Positions 35,757-47,774 of a DNA stretch of 64,000 nt are shown piece after piece. Position numbers and translations under genes: made by a program. The DNA lies in NCBI GenBank assembly GCA_030068075.1, contig CM057825.1:82041123-82105122 (forward strand), read 5' to 3'. Within the stretch, counting starts at the first letter, position 1; each line of letters opens with the position of its first letter. The notes under the pieces are model-generated. The model was not told the DNA's origin, did not search any database, and saw nothing but the letters and a program-made list of their open reading frames with translations. The DNA is from Paguma larvata. Taxonomy: Eukaryota > Chordata > Mammalia > Carnivora > Viverridae.

Positions 35757-35984
35757 CAGGGCACCTTAGTCGGTTAAGAGTCTGACTCTTGATTTCAGCT
35801 GAAGCCATGATCTCACAGTCGTGACATTGAGTTCCAAGTCGGGCCCTGCTTTGGGGTCCATGCTGGGCATAGAGCCTGCTTAACATTGTCTCTCTCCTTC
35901 TCTCTACCCACTCACATACAGGTGCATGCTCTCTCTCGCTCTCTCTCAAAAAAATAAACAAACAAAACAAACAAAACAAAACAT
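35757..35984 (+). mobile_element. Carnivore SINE (SINEC), older subfamily
   Basis: A GGGCACCTTAGTCGGTTAAG head and a 'ccatgctgggcatagagcct' segment that differs from the other copies, then a CT-rich body and an A/C-rich tail (AAACAAAACAAACAAAAC). The segment at 35862-35881 points to a distinct, probably older, carnivore SINE subfamily. Confidence 0.9.
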
Positions 35985-36229
35985 CTACCGCAATTTCTGC
36001 AGAAGATATATTTAATTTCATATTTATTTCATATGTATTTCACTCATTTTTTAAATTGCCTAGAATATATAGCATCACTTGAGAAGCCACTGGGAATTAC
36101 CATATTAAATACAGTGAATACTACAGATTTTGAGAATATCCTATGCCTTTGTGGAATTAGACTCTTCTGATGACTAAATATTAGCTATTAGAGTTTCCTT
36201 TGCTGATATAATGGACTCAATTTGAAATG

Positions 36230-36440
36230 CCTTTATTTCTCTCCACTTCTTTCACTTTTCTGATCACTGAAGTTCATCATAACCTTCAAGGCCCAGTTCA
36301 AATGCCATCTTCTCCACTAATCCTTCCCTATTCCATAAACAAGGATAAAACATTACCTCATATGTATTCTTATAGCAAATAGTTCGCATTTCTCTTATAG
36401 CACTTACCACATTTTGTATTGCTTTCTTTCATTCACCTTT
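36230..36440 (+). mobile_element. L2 LINE 3' fragment
   Basis: 'caaggcccagttcaaatgcc' (36289) followed by 'cactaatccttccctattcc' and 'cttatagcacttaccacatt' is the plus-strand L2 3' order. Confidence 0.7.
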
Positions 36441-36454
36441 TGGGTAAGAAAAAT

Positions 36455-36565
36455 CAGTTTTTCAGTGCTGTAGCTAACAAGTTATAGAGCAAGGAGTAGA
36501 CTCTAGATTTGTTAACTCTCAATCCAGTGCTTTGTCTACAATACTATACAAAGCTAGCTCCTAAA
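36455..36565 (-). mobile_element. MIR SINE fragment, antisense
   Basis: 'gctaacaagttatagagcaa' then 'ctcaatccagtgctttgtct' fits the reverse complement of the MIR head region. Confidence 0.55.
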
Positions 36566-36569
36566 TCTC

Positions 36570-38250
36570 CATCAAATTCAGCAGACATTCAATTCCATTA
36601 TTCTTATTTCTTATTGTTTTGTTTAAATTTTACGTGTTTTTTTTCTATTCCAGAGTCCCCTCAGATTATAGTTTACAATATATACTATGGACAGAAGAGA
36701 TAGTGTTTATTATTTTATTTTGTGAAGACCTTAAAACTACTCAAGTCCACAGGCAATGAAGGGTGTTTAAGTGATGATAAACAAAAAGGAGGGTGGATAG
36801 GGAAGCAGAAGAAGAAAGAGAAGGAGATAGTGGCAGGGAATGAATAAAATAACAAGCATTTCAGTGAATCTTCATGTCATTTCAAAGGAAGAAAACATGT
36901 TTCAAGGATAAACAGAGGTTCCATACTCCTACCTTCATTCTGGAGTAGAGGGGAGGATTATTAACAAATCCATAGAGCAAGTAGCATTTGTCATCAACAG
37001 GGAATCATCATTAGATGGAATTAGCTTCCTAATTACATTGGTGGGAATGAGGGACAAATAGTTGGCAGGGAGGGTGATGTTAGAATCTAGTTCTCACGTG
37101 ACTGAGAAAAATGGTCGCTTCCATCAATCCTGAACGTCACTCAAAACAGTATCTTGCAGAACAGTAGCTTACATTCTGCCTCTTTGTGCTCTCTAAAATT
37201 CATTGTTTTCATTTTCCTGTTTATTCAAAATATGAAACTCAGAATTCGTTCCCTTCATGACTGCAATTGCTTTTTGTTCTGTTTAGGTTTATTTTCTTCA
37301 CTTGTAAGTCTTCATTAGATTTTAAGTTCTTTAATGGAAGTTTCTAATTAGTTTCAAAGCAGCCAGAGGGCAAGGCAGTTGCTTGATTCTTCACACATGG
37401 CACCATTAACCCCAAAGAGCTGGCTGAAAACCTAGCACTATGCCATGTGTTTGGAACAATGCAAAACTTTAAAGGACTACCATCTTTGAAAATTATATAT
37501 ATGCTGGAGTTTACTTTGAACTGACACTGTTTACCCTCCGCAGTTGCAGAAATAAACAGAAAAACCTTTAAATACTAACAGTTGCATTTGATTCTTGATA
37601 TTCCTTGGCAACTAATCACAACTCCTCTGCAAGACCTTACCCATGACATGTAAATATTTGACAAGAAGGTAAAATATAGTTATCTGAGCCTCTTACACAT
37701 TTAATGATCCCCACATACAGAGCCAAAAAGTAGACTGAGAGTAAAATTTCAATGCAGAAAAAGGGCAATGGCTAATGAAGTTCATCAGCCAACATGACCT
37801 ACTATATGTGTTGCAAATAGGGGGATTCCATATTGATGGCTTCTGTTCATGATATTATTTACTAAAATGTTTGAAAAAGCACAGTTCTTATTCAGGCCAT
37901 CCAACCAAAAAAAAATATGACAGGAATAACTTTTCTGATCTCTGTTACTTTTTTCCTATAAGCCATGTTGCTTTTTGTTTTATAGTATTAAATTAGTTTG
38001 AATATCAATGAAGAAGACTTTCGTAGAATCAGAGGAGCTTGCACTGCAAAGGGCTTAAAAAGCACAAGTTGCAAACTAAAATCTCCAAGTTAAACCCAAA
38101 TTAAAATGTGTTGTTAAGCTAATAGACTTAATTTTTTAAAAAATTAATTCGCACACTCTTAGGCTGGATTTGAGCCTGACACTTATCCAAATCCCCATAC
38201 TCTTTTGTCATGCATCTCAGTTGAATCACATAACTGCATTATCTGCCTGT
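36570..38250. other. Unassigned, repeat-poor stretch
   Basis: About 1.7 kb with no recognisable transposon; a purine-rich segment lies at 36785-36840. No convincing exon. Confidence 0.4.
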
Positions 38251-38254
38251 CTTC

Positions 38255-38405
38255 AATCTTCATGCCCTTATCATTTTTTCCTTATCAGGAAACTGAGATT
38301 TAGTGTGTGTCATTTGCATGCTCCAAACCATACAGCTAGCTAGAGTAGAGCTGTGACGTTATAACCTGAACTTCTTGGTTCCCAGCTTAGAACTTTTACT
38401 GTATT
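38255..38405 (-). mobile_element. MIR SINE, antisense
   Basis: 'atcaggaaactgagatttag', 'accatacagctagctagagt' and 'cttggttcccagcttagaac' match the reverse-complement MIR order. Confidence 0.65.
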
Positions 38406-38409
38406 CTAA

Positions 38410-39930
38410 AAGTTTGGATGCATGGAGTAAGTATCATGTAGGACGGCATGACTGTTGTGTGTAATTGGATTTCTTTCTCAAAATATCAGAACTCTCAGAA
38501 TAGGAGTCTTTGCATATTGGTAGAGAGATCCTGTCGTAGAGAATGGTGAAGCTGACGTCCCTGAGTGGACACAGGGACTTAGCTTGTTCCTCAATTAAAC
38601 AGGATTAATAAGACATGACTTCACCTTCCAGCTATATCTTCCTTCCTTCTAGAAATCCCAGTGAAGCACAGAGAGAATGAACATTTCCAGCCGCATCCAC
38701 CCACCCCTCATCTGGAGAAATATGCAAGAGGCCATGATTAGGCACTGCTAATGTGTAAATATGTTTACTTTTTTGATAAGAGGAGCTGAGAAGTGAATTT
38801 AGCAGCATTCAGAGAAAACCCAGGGATGCAAAGAAATATACAGACCATCATTTCATGAATATGAGGCACAATCTAAGCTCTAAAGTGATTGTGAGACTCA
38901 TTTCAGAGAAACAGAATTGGTGGAAACCAAAAGTTTCTTTGCCATATTTGTTTGGTTTTGGTACTTTAAAGTAACAAAATGAAATTTAAAAAGGGTGCTT
39001 CCTTTAGCGTAACATGTAAGTTAACCAGAGAAATCCTTACCCGTCACACTTTCTGGTACATTGGAAGCAGCTTTTGGAAACAGAAGCACACCATTAAAAT
39101 GGTCTGTTCATCTAAATTTATTTTCTCTTGTTAAAAATTCCTCCTCTGGATTGCAGTCTCACTTGACTCCTTTGGCATCAAAGAAGTGTTTAAAAGCATA
39201 AAATTGAAAATGAAAGACAAGATGCTTAGTAATCTGCTCTGTGTGCCAGGCTAACAGTGGACTGTCAAGGCCAAGTGTTTCCCTGCAGATGATTCATTGA
39301 CAAGAGGGGCCAGCATAAACATAGAAGAACCAGAACTTTGAAATCCTTAGACCTAAAATATTTTACCAGTAAAAATGAGAATTTATATCTCTAGGTGTCT
39401 TTTCCATTCCTCTTTCATCAGCGATTAATGTTTATTTTCCTTCTTCTTAAATGTTTCTGCCGCTGTTTGTTTAATGGTGTGTATATGCTTTTATAATAAG
39501 CGTGTTATCACTTTGTGTAATTATTATGTGTGATTAATCCTGCATGTTCTGGAAAACTGTTAGGTTTTCTTACTTAACCAGAGGGAATGTCTTTAAGTCT
39601 TCGTGTTATTCACATATAATGCAAGTTGACAAGAACTCCTGTGAATGGAGCAGAGTATGAAAAGTCTGTATTTAAAAGTCTGTGCTGCAGTACATGAGAG
39701 AATGGCTTTATTTTCTCCCCTTATGCCCATCCCTGTGGTAGTTGGTAAGGACAGAAGAATTTTACATGTGACGCAAGAATATTTGGGATATCAGAGTAAT
39801 AGGCATATTTTTTTTACAATAGGATAAATTGCAAAACATGGTAATGCTTCCGATAATAAAATAGGGATGCTATTGTTATCAAAATATTTATGACACAACC
39901 CTTGGTGCATGCATACCAGTCCAAAGACTG
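38410..39930. other. Unassigned, repeat-poor stretch
   Basis: About 1.5 kb with no named repeat. Moderate composition, no long frame. With 36.57-38.25 and 40.0-41.9 kb it forms the longest low-repeat part of the window. Confidence 0.4.
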
Positions 39931-39934
39931 CGAT

Positions 39935-40013
39935 ATTAGATAGATGGATGAGTTTTAGATGAATGGACGGATGGAAGGATAGATTGATAGATGATAGAGA
40001 GAGAGAGAGAGAG
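39935..40013. repeat. GATA/GATG-type repeat followed by (GA)n
   Basis: Diverged GATAGATG/GATGGATG units, then about nine GA units at 39995-40013. Confidence 0.9.
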
Positions 40014-40014
40014 G

Positions 40015-41930
40015 ACTCTAATATATCCATATAAGACAAAAATAAATTACTATTTTGACAAAAAAGGTATTCCTCCTTAGATTTTCAGCTTATGATTTGC
40101 AAAATCATCTCTCTTTAGTAGGCCTTAGGACTTGACAATGACAAATGCTGCTTGGCAGATTTCTGTTCAAATTACATTGGGCAAAAAAGCCAAGCACATC
40201 GACAACAAAATATCAACTTTTGTTCTAACTGAGATGGAAGTATGCACCCTATGAATGACACAGTCATAGGCTCTACTGTCAAACTGACACCTCACTCCAC
40301 AAGACAGGGGCTTTGTCTCCAGTTTATGGGATTGCTAGGAGCAAGCAGGGCTACACATCTCAGATCCAAAGTGAGAAAGGGACAGAAGAACTTCAGCTTC
40401 ATGTGTCAAGTTCCCCACCTCAAATGCACCAGCCAGATGTCTCACTGTTTCTTGGTAGGAAATCATCCCTTAAATTCTCCTTCAGAATCTCTTTTCAGTC
40501 TCTGACTTCAAGGCTTTTCTTCTTTGATCGTCTTTCTTGCACTTGAAGTCATCATTACACAAATTCTTGTCTAAATTTTATTTCATCACATTAATCATTT
40601 ATGCTGATACCATTTACTTTTTTAGTTTGTTTTGATTCAAATATTTTACTTTTATAAACTTCCAAATACTACTAATTACACTAGCTGTTGAGAATAGCAT
40701 TTTTAAAGACACTTCTTAAAATTCTCTCTAAAAGTTTCTTGGCTTAACAGCACTAAAATGAATGTTAATAAATATGATCAGAGCAGATATAACATAGAGA
40801 AGAAACAAATTACAAAACGATGCATGTTGTTTATTAAATGTACACATAGGTAATGATATTGGGAATTAGACTTCCACAACATCCAGTCTCCCTTCATAAC
40901 GAAAAGAACCTCTTAGGAATAAAATAGTTTTTCTCCCATATTAGATGCTAATAGAAACACTGGGTGAACAGTGTTCCACCAATATTGAAAGTTTTAATGT
41001 GACAAATAAGTGTACTTTTTGCTTATTAACTTTTCTAAAATAGGTTGGATTGATGGCAATGCTACTCACAGGGGATAATGCATAGCTAAATTGTTTCTAC
41101 GTTTTCTTTTAATACCACTAGGAGTATAGAAACAAGTCTTACTGGGCTTCCTCTCCTGGAAGCTCTGTTATGAGAAAAAGAGATTTTAAAACAATTTCAG
41201 CAAGCTAAGGATATTTATTTTTCATGATTATTAAAAATGAGGCAAGTTATGTTCTGCACATCAATCCTTCATTAGTAGCAATTCTAATAATTTATGTTGT
41301 AGAGTTATGGTTTCGTTTATATTATTGTTTAATGAAACAAATGGATTCTGGATCCATGAATTTCCTATGAATAGATATTCTTTGGATGGAAAAATTGAAG
41401 ATATTCTACAAAATTTATATGAGGTTCCATGTTAAATTTGGCAAATGCATAACAGAATCATTTTCTACCTCTTGAAAACCAGTAAAATGTTGGAATGTGT
41501 CATTACAATCCGTTGGAAGCCTCCAGTGTCTCAGTTTTGTATTTTTCTTTGACTTTTTCTTCCACTGGAAAAATGTTGCATTTCATTCTTGCATAAGCCA
41601 TAGGATTATTAGAAATGACCAATATTTCAGACAAATAAACAAATATGCCTGCTTTGTTCATATCTGGTTCACAGTTGGAATCAGACTGGTTTCTTACCTG
41701 ACAAAAACATCATGGGATCTCTTCTTAGAGCATATGTTCTTGATAGATGCTCTAACTTCAATAAACTTATTAGCTCAGCCTGCACTTATAATTATTTGTA
41801 ATCACTTTGTGTTTTATCACTTAATGATATTTAAATGAAAAATATCAAATATAACCCATTAGCCTTTACATAATTTATAATTTTATTATATCACTAAACA
41901 CACTGTTTAATTAAAATGACTATTTTTTTT
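40015..41930. other. Unassigned non-coding stretch
   Basis: AT-rich with a mildly GC-richer island at 40240-40500. The 113-codon frame at 41497-41838 has no domain, and the overlapping frames at 40242-40546 show none either. Confidence 0.4.
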
Positions 41931-41934
41931 TACC

Positions 41935-43950
41935 ATAACGTTTTAGATGAAGAAAGCATTGTGCTGTTTTATATTCTGGTACGAGCTCCTTAATTAGGAT
42001 AACTACTTGAAAATGTTTCTCTGCCATTGCAGCTGCACCATTAGAATAACCTTGTACCCAATATTTCCGTTTTGAACTACATTTGTCGACAATGAACTGT
42101 CAGTTTTATAGAGTGCAAAGGTAGTTGTGTTTGTTAAAAAAATTAAATGAGAGAGAGAGAGAGAAAGAGGGAGAGAAATCGCCCCTCATAAAATCATCAA
42201 GTTTAAATCTACATATTCAATGCAATCCCTATCAAAAGTACACCAGCATTCTTCACAGAGCTAGAACAAACAATCCTAAAACTTGTATGGAACCAGAAAA
42301 GACTCCAAATAGCCTAAGTAATCCTGAAAAAGAAAACCAAAGCTGGGGCATCACAATTCTGAACTTCAAGATGTATTAAAAAGCTGTAATCATCAAGACA
42401 GTACGGTACTGGCACAAAAACAGACAGTTAAGTTAGATCAACACAGCAGAATAAAGAACCCAGAAATGGACCCACAAACATATGGCCAACTAATCTTTGA
42501 CAAAGCAGGAAAGAATATCCAATGGAATAAAGACAGTCTCTTCAGCAAGTGGTGCTGGGAAAACTGGACAGCAACATGCAGAAGAATGAACCTGGACTGC
42601 TTTCTTTCACCATACACAAAAATAAACTCAAAATGGATGAAAGACCAAACATGAGACAGGAAACCATAACAATCCTCGAGGAGAAAGCAGGCAAAAACTT
42701 CTTTGACCTCGGCCACAGCAACTTCTTACTCTACATGTCTCCAGAGGCAAGGGAAACAAAAGCAAAAATGAACTATTGGGACCTCATCAAAATAAAAAGC
42801 TTCTGCACAGTGCAGAAAACAATCAGCAAATCTGAAAGGCAGCCAACAGAATGGGAGAAGATATCTGCAATGACATATCAGTTAAGGGGTTAGTATTCAA
42901 AATCTATAAAAAACTTATCAAACTCAACACTCAAAAACAAATAATCCAGTGAAGAAATGGGCAAAAGACATGAATAGACACTTTTCCAAAGAAGACATCC
43001 AGATGGATAACAGACACATGAAAAAATTCTCAACATCACTCATCATCAGGGAATTACAAATCAAAACCACAATGAGATACTACCACACACCTGTCAGAAT
43101 GACTAAAATGAACAACCTACGGGTTTCTGAATGGGGTTGTGGTGGAGGGATGGGCTAAATGGGAAAGGAGCAATAAGGTGGACACTAGGATGAGCACTGG
43201 GTGTTATATGTAGGGGATGAATCACTGGATTCTATTCCTGAGTTCATTATTGCACTATATGCTAACTATCTTGGATTTGTAAATTTTAAGAAATAAATTA
43301 AAAAAAAAAAGAAAAAAAATCATCAGTCTTAAATTGTCCATATATTGAAAGGTATGCCTTTTAATAATATTTGTACATCAATCAGGCCACAGTGAAAAAT
43401 ACTTTGCTAGCATTATTTCTTCTAACTGGTCCTCAGTACTTGAACATGTTTAAACATGGTGTGTCATGGACAACTGGCACTTGAATTACCTTCTTTGCAG
43501 CAGTCACCAAACCCTTCCAAGCAAGCACATCTACTGCATTATTTCTTAATGCTTTTGCAATTGTTTATGTTTTTCCCAGTCTCAGCAGCCCAAAGTTCTA
43601 TTTTATAAGAAGCCTGCAATGCACTCATGTTTATGTGTAAAATATTGAACATCTGCTTCTGTTGACTTTTTAAGTTAATAATCTGTCTTTCAAATAGTTC
43701 TTTGGTTTGAACTTAATTCTTTATGCTTTTTATGTTAATGCCATGTAAGTTTTGAAAGTTTAATTGCCTCATTAGCTATTACATTTCCACAAATAATACA
43801 ATGTTGTTTCAGCAACTTACCATCAATTATGATAAATGTATGAGAGGTCATACTTTTAAGTAAAACTAGTATGAACTCATTTGATCCCCATTTCTTCAGA
43901 ATCATTTTTATTGTCATAATTTGGTTTATTTCTTCTGCCGCATTCACAGA
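41935..43950 (-). pseudogene. hAT (ZBED/Charlie-like) transposase remnant, split by an L1
   Basis: Read on the minus strand from 43947 this encodes a BED-type zinc-finger start: KKWGSNEF, then QHCIICGNVIANEAIKLSK. It matches the hAT/ZBED pattern KPQCxxCxxVLxNExxKPSKL. Further on, ASYKIELWAAETGK (about 43610) and EDQLEEIMLAKYFSL (about 43420-43375) match the segments before the first catalytic region. An L1 insertion (42209-43315) then splits the element. On the far side WVQGYSNGAAAM and LIKELVPEYKTAQCFLH (about 42040-41945) match the CTDGAAAM...HCFLHR catalytic block of hAT transposases. The usual Asp of that block is Asn here. Stops and frameshifts occur throughout. hAT transposases cut and paste DNA; this copy is long dead. 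A retrocopy of a domesticated ZBED gene is the alternative. Confidence 0.75.
42209..43315 (+). mobile_element. 5'-truncated carnivore L1, internally deleted
   Basis: The plus-strand L1 ORF2 C-terminus starts at the 'caatgcaatccctatcaaaa' region. It keeps [19 protein letters not shown] and the HFSKEDIQM block, then jumps near 43110 straight to the 3' UTR ('agcactgggtgttatatgta'), skipping the Cys-rich motif. An A-rich tail precedes 43316. The imperfect target-site duplication lies at 42190-42208 and 43316-43334, sharing AAAATCATCA and TTAAAT. The 3' UTR differs from that of the full-length copy, so it is another subfamily. Confidence 0.9.
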
Positions 43951-43954
43951 ATCG

Positions 43955-45290
43955 AAGCTTGTTTCATCAAATGCAAATTAGGGTTAAAAATGAATAATAT
44001 AATGTTTACTTCCCTAATGTAGCTAATAATATTAAACTATAAATTTTTTTAAAGCTCGGTGAAAATTTAAACAATTCTATAAGTTAAAAGTTATAATAGA
44101 TTGGGTCTATTATAGTTATATAACAGCCTAAACTTAAATATCTTATGGTGCGTCATGTTTCAGCTGTGGTTGAAAGAACATGCAATTTGTCACACAACTT
44201 TGATAGCAACCAGGGTCCTTTAAGCTTTTAACAACAGGACTGCACTGGTCACTTACTTGAATGATAAAAGCACTATAAAGTTTTCTAAGTATTTATTCTA
44301 ATTTCTGATCTATCTGCTTGTAGACGGGTAGCAACATGTGGCCTGACACCACTCATGGTCCATTGCTCTCTGAAAGTCACCGTCATTAGAGAGAGTTTCC
44401 GACAGAGGTGAATGCCCCAGCAGGTTTCAGCTTGCTGTCCCCGCTGCTCAGACAGCATGCCACTATTCTTTCTGCTAACAAAGAGTCACCACACGTCCAT
44501 CACCAAATGCTCAGTCAGGTTCAAAATAACTAGATCATTCACTGCTACTTGCTTCTCATTCCCTCTTCCCCTCCCCACTTTTTTTAACAGGTGTGTCTAT
44601 CAGAGTCATTCTGTCCCCATGTCACTGTTATACGGTGCAAGTATGGGGACAGATGCTTCCCTTTCAACATAACAAGTCTCCAGATCTCAAGTTGCCACTA
44701 CTGGGGTGCCCCGGTGTTAATCTGAGGTGATGCAGGTCCTGAGACACTGACTTATATTTTGTCCAGTCACTAGTATTTAATAGATAGTGATTCATACATT
44801 TCTTTTCTCTTATTCTACTCATCTACTGGTCTTTTTTACTCTCTGATCTTCAATCTATTTTCAATTTGCTTCCCTTTCCAGAAGTTTCTTTTAGCAGGGT
44901 AATTTCATTATTATTATTCATTATATTTTTCTTCCCACCGTCTCTCCCTTCTTTTCTTCCTTAGTACTCTACTTCTTTCCTTTCTTTCTTTTTCTTATAT
45001 CACTTGTAGTTACCAAGCTAAGATGTTTTTTCTCATTGCTCTAAAGACTGGCTAAGACATCCATGTTTTGTTCCTTCATGTGTCTTCTGCCTATTGTCCT
45101 ACCTTTATCTCATAGCCTTCTCAATACTTTAAGCAGTTTTAGGGGTGGATTCTTCAACCTGGCCCTAATGTGACAGTCCACATTTTTTTTAATCATTGCA
45201 ATGTTCAGTTCACTTAAGTGTGATTTTTGTTGGATAAAGGGACAAACCTTTTTTTTTTTTAATTTATGTACTCCCTTTGTAACTTTTTCC
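43955..45290. other. Unassigned non-coding stretch
   Basis: No repeat was named. A GC-richer island lies at 44300-44740, including an 86-codon frame (44412-44672) without a domain. A T-rich tract precedes the L1 at 45295. Confidence 0.35.
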
Positions 45291-45294
45291 TTTT

Positions 45295-45785
45295 GTCTAA
45301 AATATTTTTCCTGATTAGACATTACTTACAGAAAATTTCTTTATTCTTTCTTTTTCTAATAGGAGATTAGCGCACACATAAAGCTACATAAAACATGCAT
45401 TTGGAGTGTTAAAAATAATTGTGAAATATTTACCACGTAGCCATGAAACAAATCAATCAACAGAACACTTACCGGCAGAGAGTCCCCATTGGTTCTTTGA
45501 TGATCACACACACACTACACCTCCTTACAGAGAACCAGCATATTCTGACTTTTATGGTAACCATTTCCTCATCTTTTTCTTTCTACTTTTAATATGCTTA
45601 TTCATGTAGATTAGTTTTTTCTTGTTTAAATCTTTATGTACCTGAAAATATATTGTGTGAATTTTCGGTGTTTGGTTTCTTTGTTAAACATGTGTTTCTC
45701 AGATTATATTATGGTATGTAAATCTAGCTTGTTCATTTGCCTTGCTGTATATCAATACCACTCAAAGTAGTTCATTCTCAAATGA
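45295..45785 (-). mobile_element. Old L1 fragment, antisense
   Basis: Reverse-complement L1 3' region: 'atcaatcaacagaacactta' (45452), 'atgtgtttctcagattatat' and 'gccttgctgtatatcaatac' occur in the usual antisense order. Confidence 0.6.
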
Positions 45786-45991
45786 CAAGTCCACAAGGAA
45801 TGTAAATGAACACACAAGAATGTAAATTAATATACTGAACCTTCATAGAAAATCTTCCTAAAACAAACAAAACCTAGTGTGCTTAGTGAAGTAATCAATT
45901 GTTTTATTCTGGTAAAAATTCCTTATCTCTTCATAGATCAACAACAAGTGTTTCTTTTCCTACTGTCAGTTTGTGGACCGCATTTTAAGTA

Positions 45992-47048
45992 CAGTAAAAT
46001 CTTGGTTTGCAAGCATAATTCGTTCCAGAAACATGCTTGTAATCCAAAGCACTTGTATATTAAAGCAAATTTCCCCATAAGAAATAATGGAAACTCAGAT
46101 GATTCATTCTACAACCCAAAAATATTCATATAAAAATGATGCTGGGACATGTGGGTGCCTCAGTCAGTTGAGCGTCCAACTTTGGATCAGGTCACGATCT
46201 CGCAATTTGTGAGTTCAAGTCCCACATCGGGCTTGCTGCTGTTAGCCTGTCAGTGCAGAACCTGCTTCAGATCCTCTGTCCCCTCTATCTGCCCTTTCCC
46301 CACTTACGCTCTCCTCCCAAATAAATAAATATTTTTAAAAAATGGTTCTAATACTGTAATGTAATACAAAATAATAAATAAAATACAAAATACAAAGAAA
46401 AATCAACAAAATAATTTTCATTTACCTTTGAAGACTTTTGTGACTGGTGTGAGGGAGGAGAGAAGAGAGTTATTGTATAGGAAGACTTTCACTATCACTA
46501 ATGCAATCACTGATATCTGTTGGCTCAATGGAATCTTTTTCTGCATGGAGGCCCTTGTATAGGTTCTCACCGATGTTGACTACATACAGTACAGTATTAA
46601 TAAACTTGTCATATATCACATTTAATGTAACTGGCAATAAGGTGGCAGAGGAAAGGGTCTATATCTGTAGGCAGCCTGATCTAGAATGAAGCAAAGCATT
46701 CCAAAGCTTACTCTTGTGTGGAAAAGGAAAGGACACATAGGTGCTTTGAAGTCACAAAAAACACTAGTGCCAGTTGTGGGCAACTTACAATGTTCTGAAA
46801 AACCATTGCTTTATGCTAAGCACTGCAGCTGAGGCCGAGCATCTGAGCATGGGAGAGGATCACCCAAATTCCCACACCATGAGACAGAGAAGAACCATTG
46901 GCTCACTTGTGATCATGTGACATTCAGCATCACATACTACTCATATTGCAAGATATCACTCGTTTATCAAGTTAAATTTGATTAGAAATTTTTGCTCATC
47001 TTGCAGAACACTCACAAAACAAGTTACTTGCATACCAAGCTTTTACTA
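45992..47048 (-). mobile_element. Tigger/pogo-type DNA transposon with TIRs and TA target duplication
   Basis: The left end CAGTAAAATCTTGGTTTGCA and the reverse complement of the right end TAGTAAAAGCTTGGTATGCA match at 17 of 20 bases. TA flanks both ends (45990-45991 and 47049-47050), as in Tc1/mariner-pogo elements. Without the nested SINE the element is about 0.85 kb, too short for a full transposase, so it is an internally deleted copy. On the minus strand a short frame (46600 to 46490) reads GENLYKGLHAEKDSIEP..., possibly the end of a transposase. Its sharp ends suggest moderate age. The family name needs a library search; a carnivore-lineage Tigger is my guess. Confidence 0.8.
46141..46343 (+). 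mobile_element. Carnivore SINE (SINEC) inside the Tigger-like element
   Basis: Degenerate head (GTGGGTGCCTCAGTCAGTTG), B-box GTTCAAGTCCC, CT-rich body and an AAATAAATAAATATTTTTAA tail. AAAAATGAT before and AAAAAATGG after may be its target-site duplication. Confidence 0.9.
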
Positions 47049-47054
47049 TACTTA

Positions 47055-47770
47055 GAACTGCTATATAGTATTTTATTGATTTGAATATGCCATATTCTAT
47101 TTTCCATCCTACTATTGATTTAAAATTATGTTGTTTCTAGCTTGAAACAACATAAAAGAATCCACTTGTTTCATATCATCAATAAACACTTGGTAATGTC
47201 AAATTTTAAAATGTGTGCCAACATGGTAGATATAGAGTAGACTTTCATTATGGTTTTAATTGGCACTTCTCTATTATTATTTTTTGGTATCTTTGAAGAA
47301 CAAAAATTCTTAATTTTAATATGGTTGAATTTGTTAATCTTTTCTTTACTGTTTAGTGATTTCTTGATTAAAAGAACTTTTTCCTATCCAAAATAGGAAG
47401 ATATTTTCCATAACATCCTCAAAAAGTTAATAGTTTCACATTTTATCCTTATACCTATAACCCATCCCAAAATGATTTTTGTGCAAGGCAGGGGTTCATT
47501 TCTCTTTTTTCCTGCAAGTTTCCCCTCCCTCTCTACACTCACACCTTTGTGACAAATCATGAGTCCATACATACAGAGTGTGTTTCTAGGTTCTCGTCTC
47601 TGTATTTCTCTTTTCCTATCCCTGTGTCGATATCTCAGTGACTGTAGATTCAAGGTAATCCTTGATATCTGATAAGTAATATTTTCCTAGGGATTTCTCT
47701 ATTTGTCTGAATTTTCTAGTTTAATTGCATAAAGCTGTTTATAATATCTTGGACATCATGAAGGTTTGTT
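47055..47770 (-). mobile_element. Old L1 ORF2 fragment, antisense
   Basis: Reverse-complement L1: 'ctatatagtattttattgat' (47062), 'ttatggttttaattggcact' (47249), 'aaaattcttaattttaatat' and 'gtgcaaggcaggggttcatt' (47481). The 89-codon minus-strand frame at 47384-47653 lies within it and is not conserved L1 coding sequence. Confidence 0.65.
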
Positions 47771-47774
47771 GTGG

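Noticed and set aside
41497..41838. 113-codon plus-strand frame
   Set aside because: No domain, no splice or promoter context, and a hydrophobic/aromatic-rich composition as expected from AT-rich random sequence.
42125..42178. (GA)n run considered as a SINE remnant
   Set aside because: Only a purine-rich stretch is present, with no SINE head or tail. It fits better as a microsatellite inside the hAT remnant.
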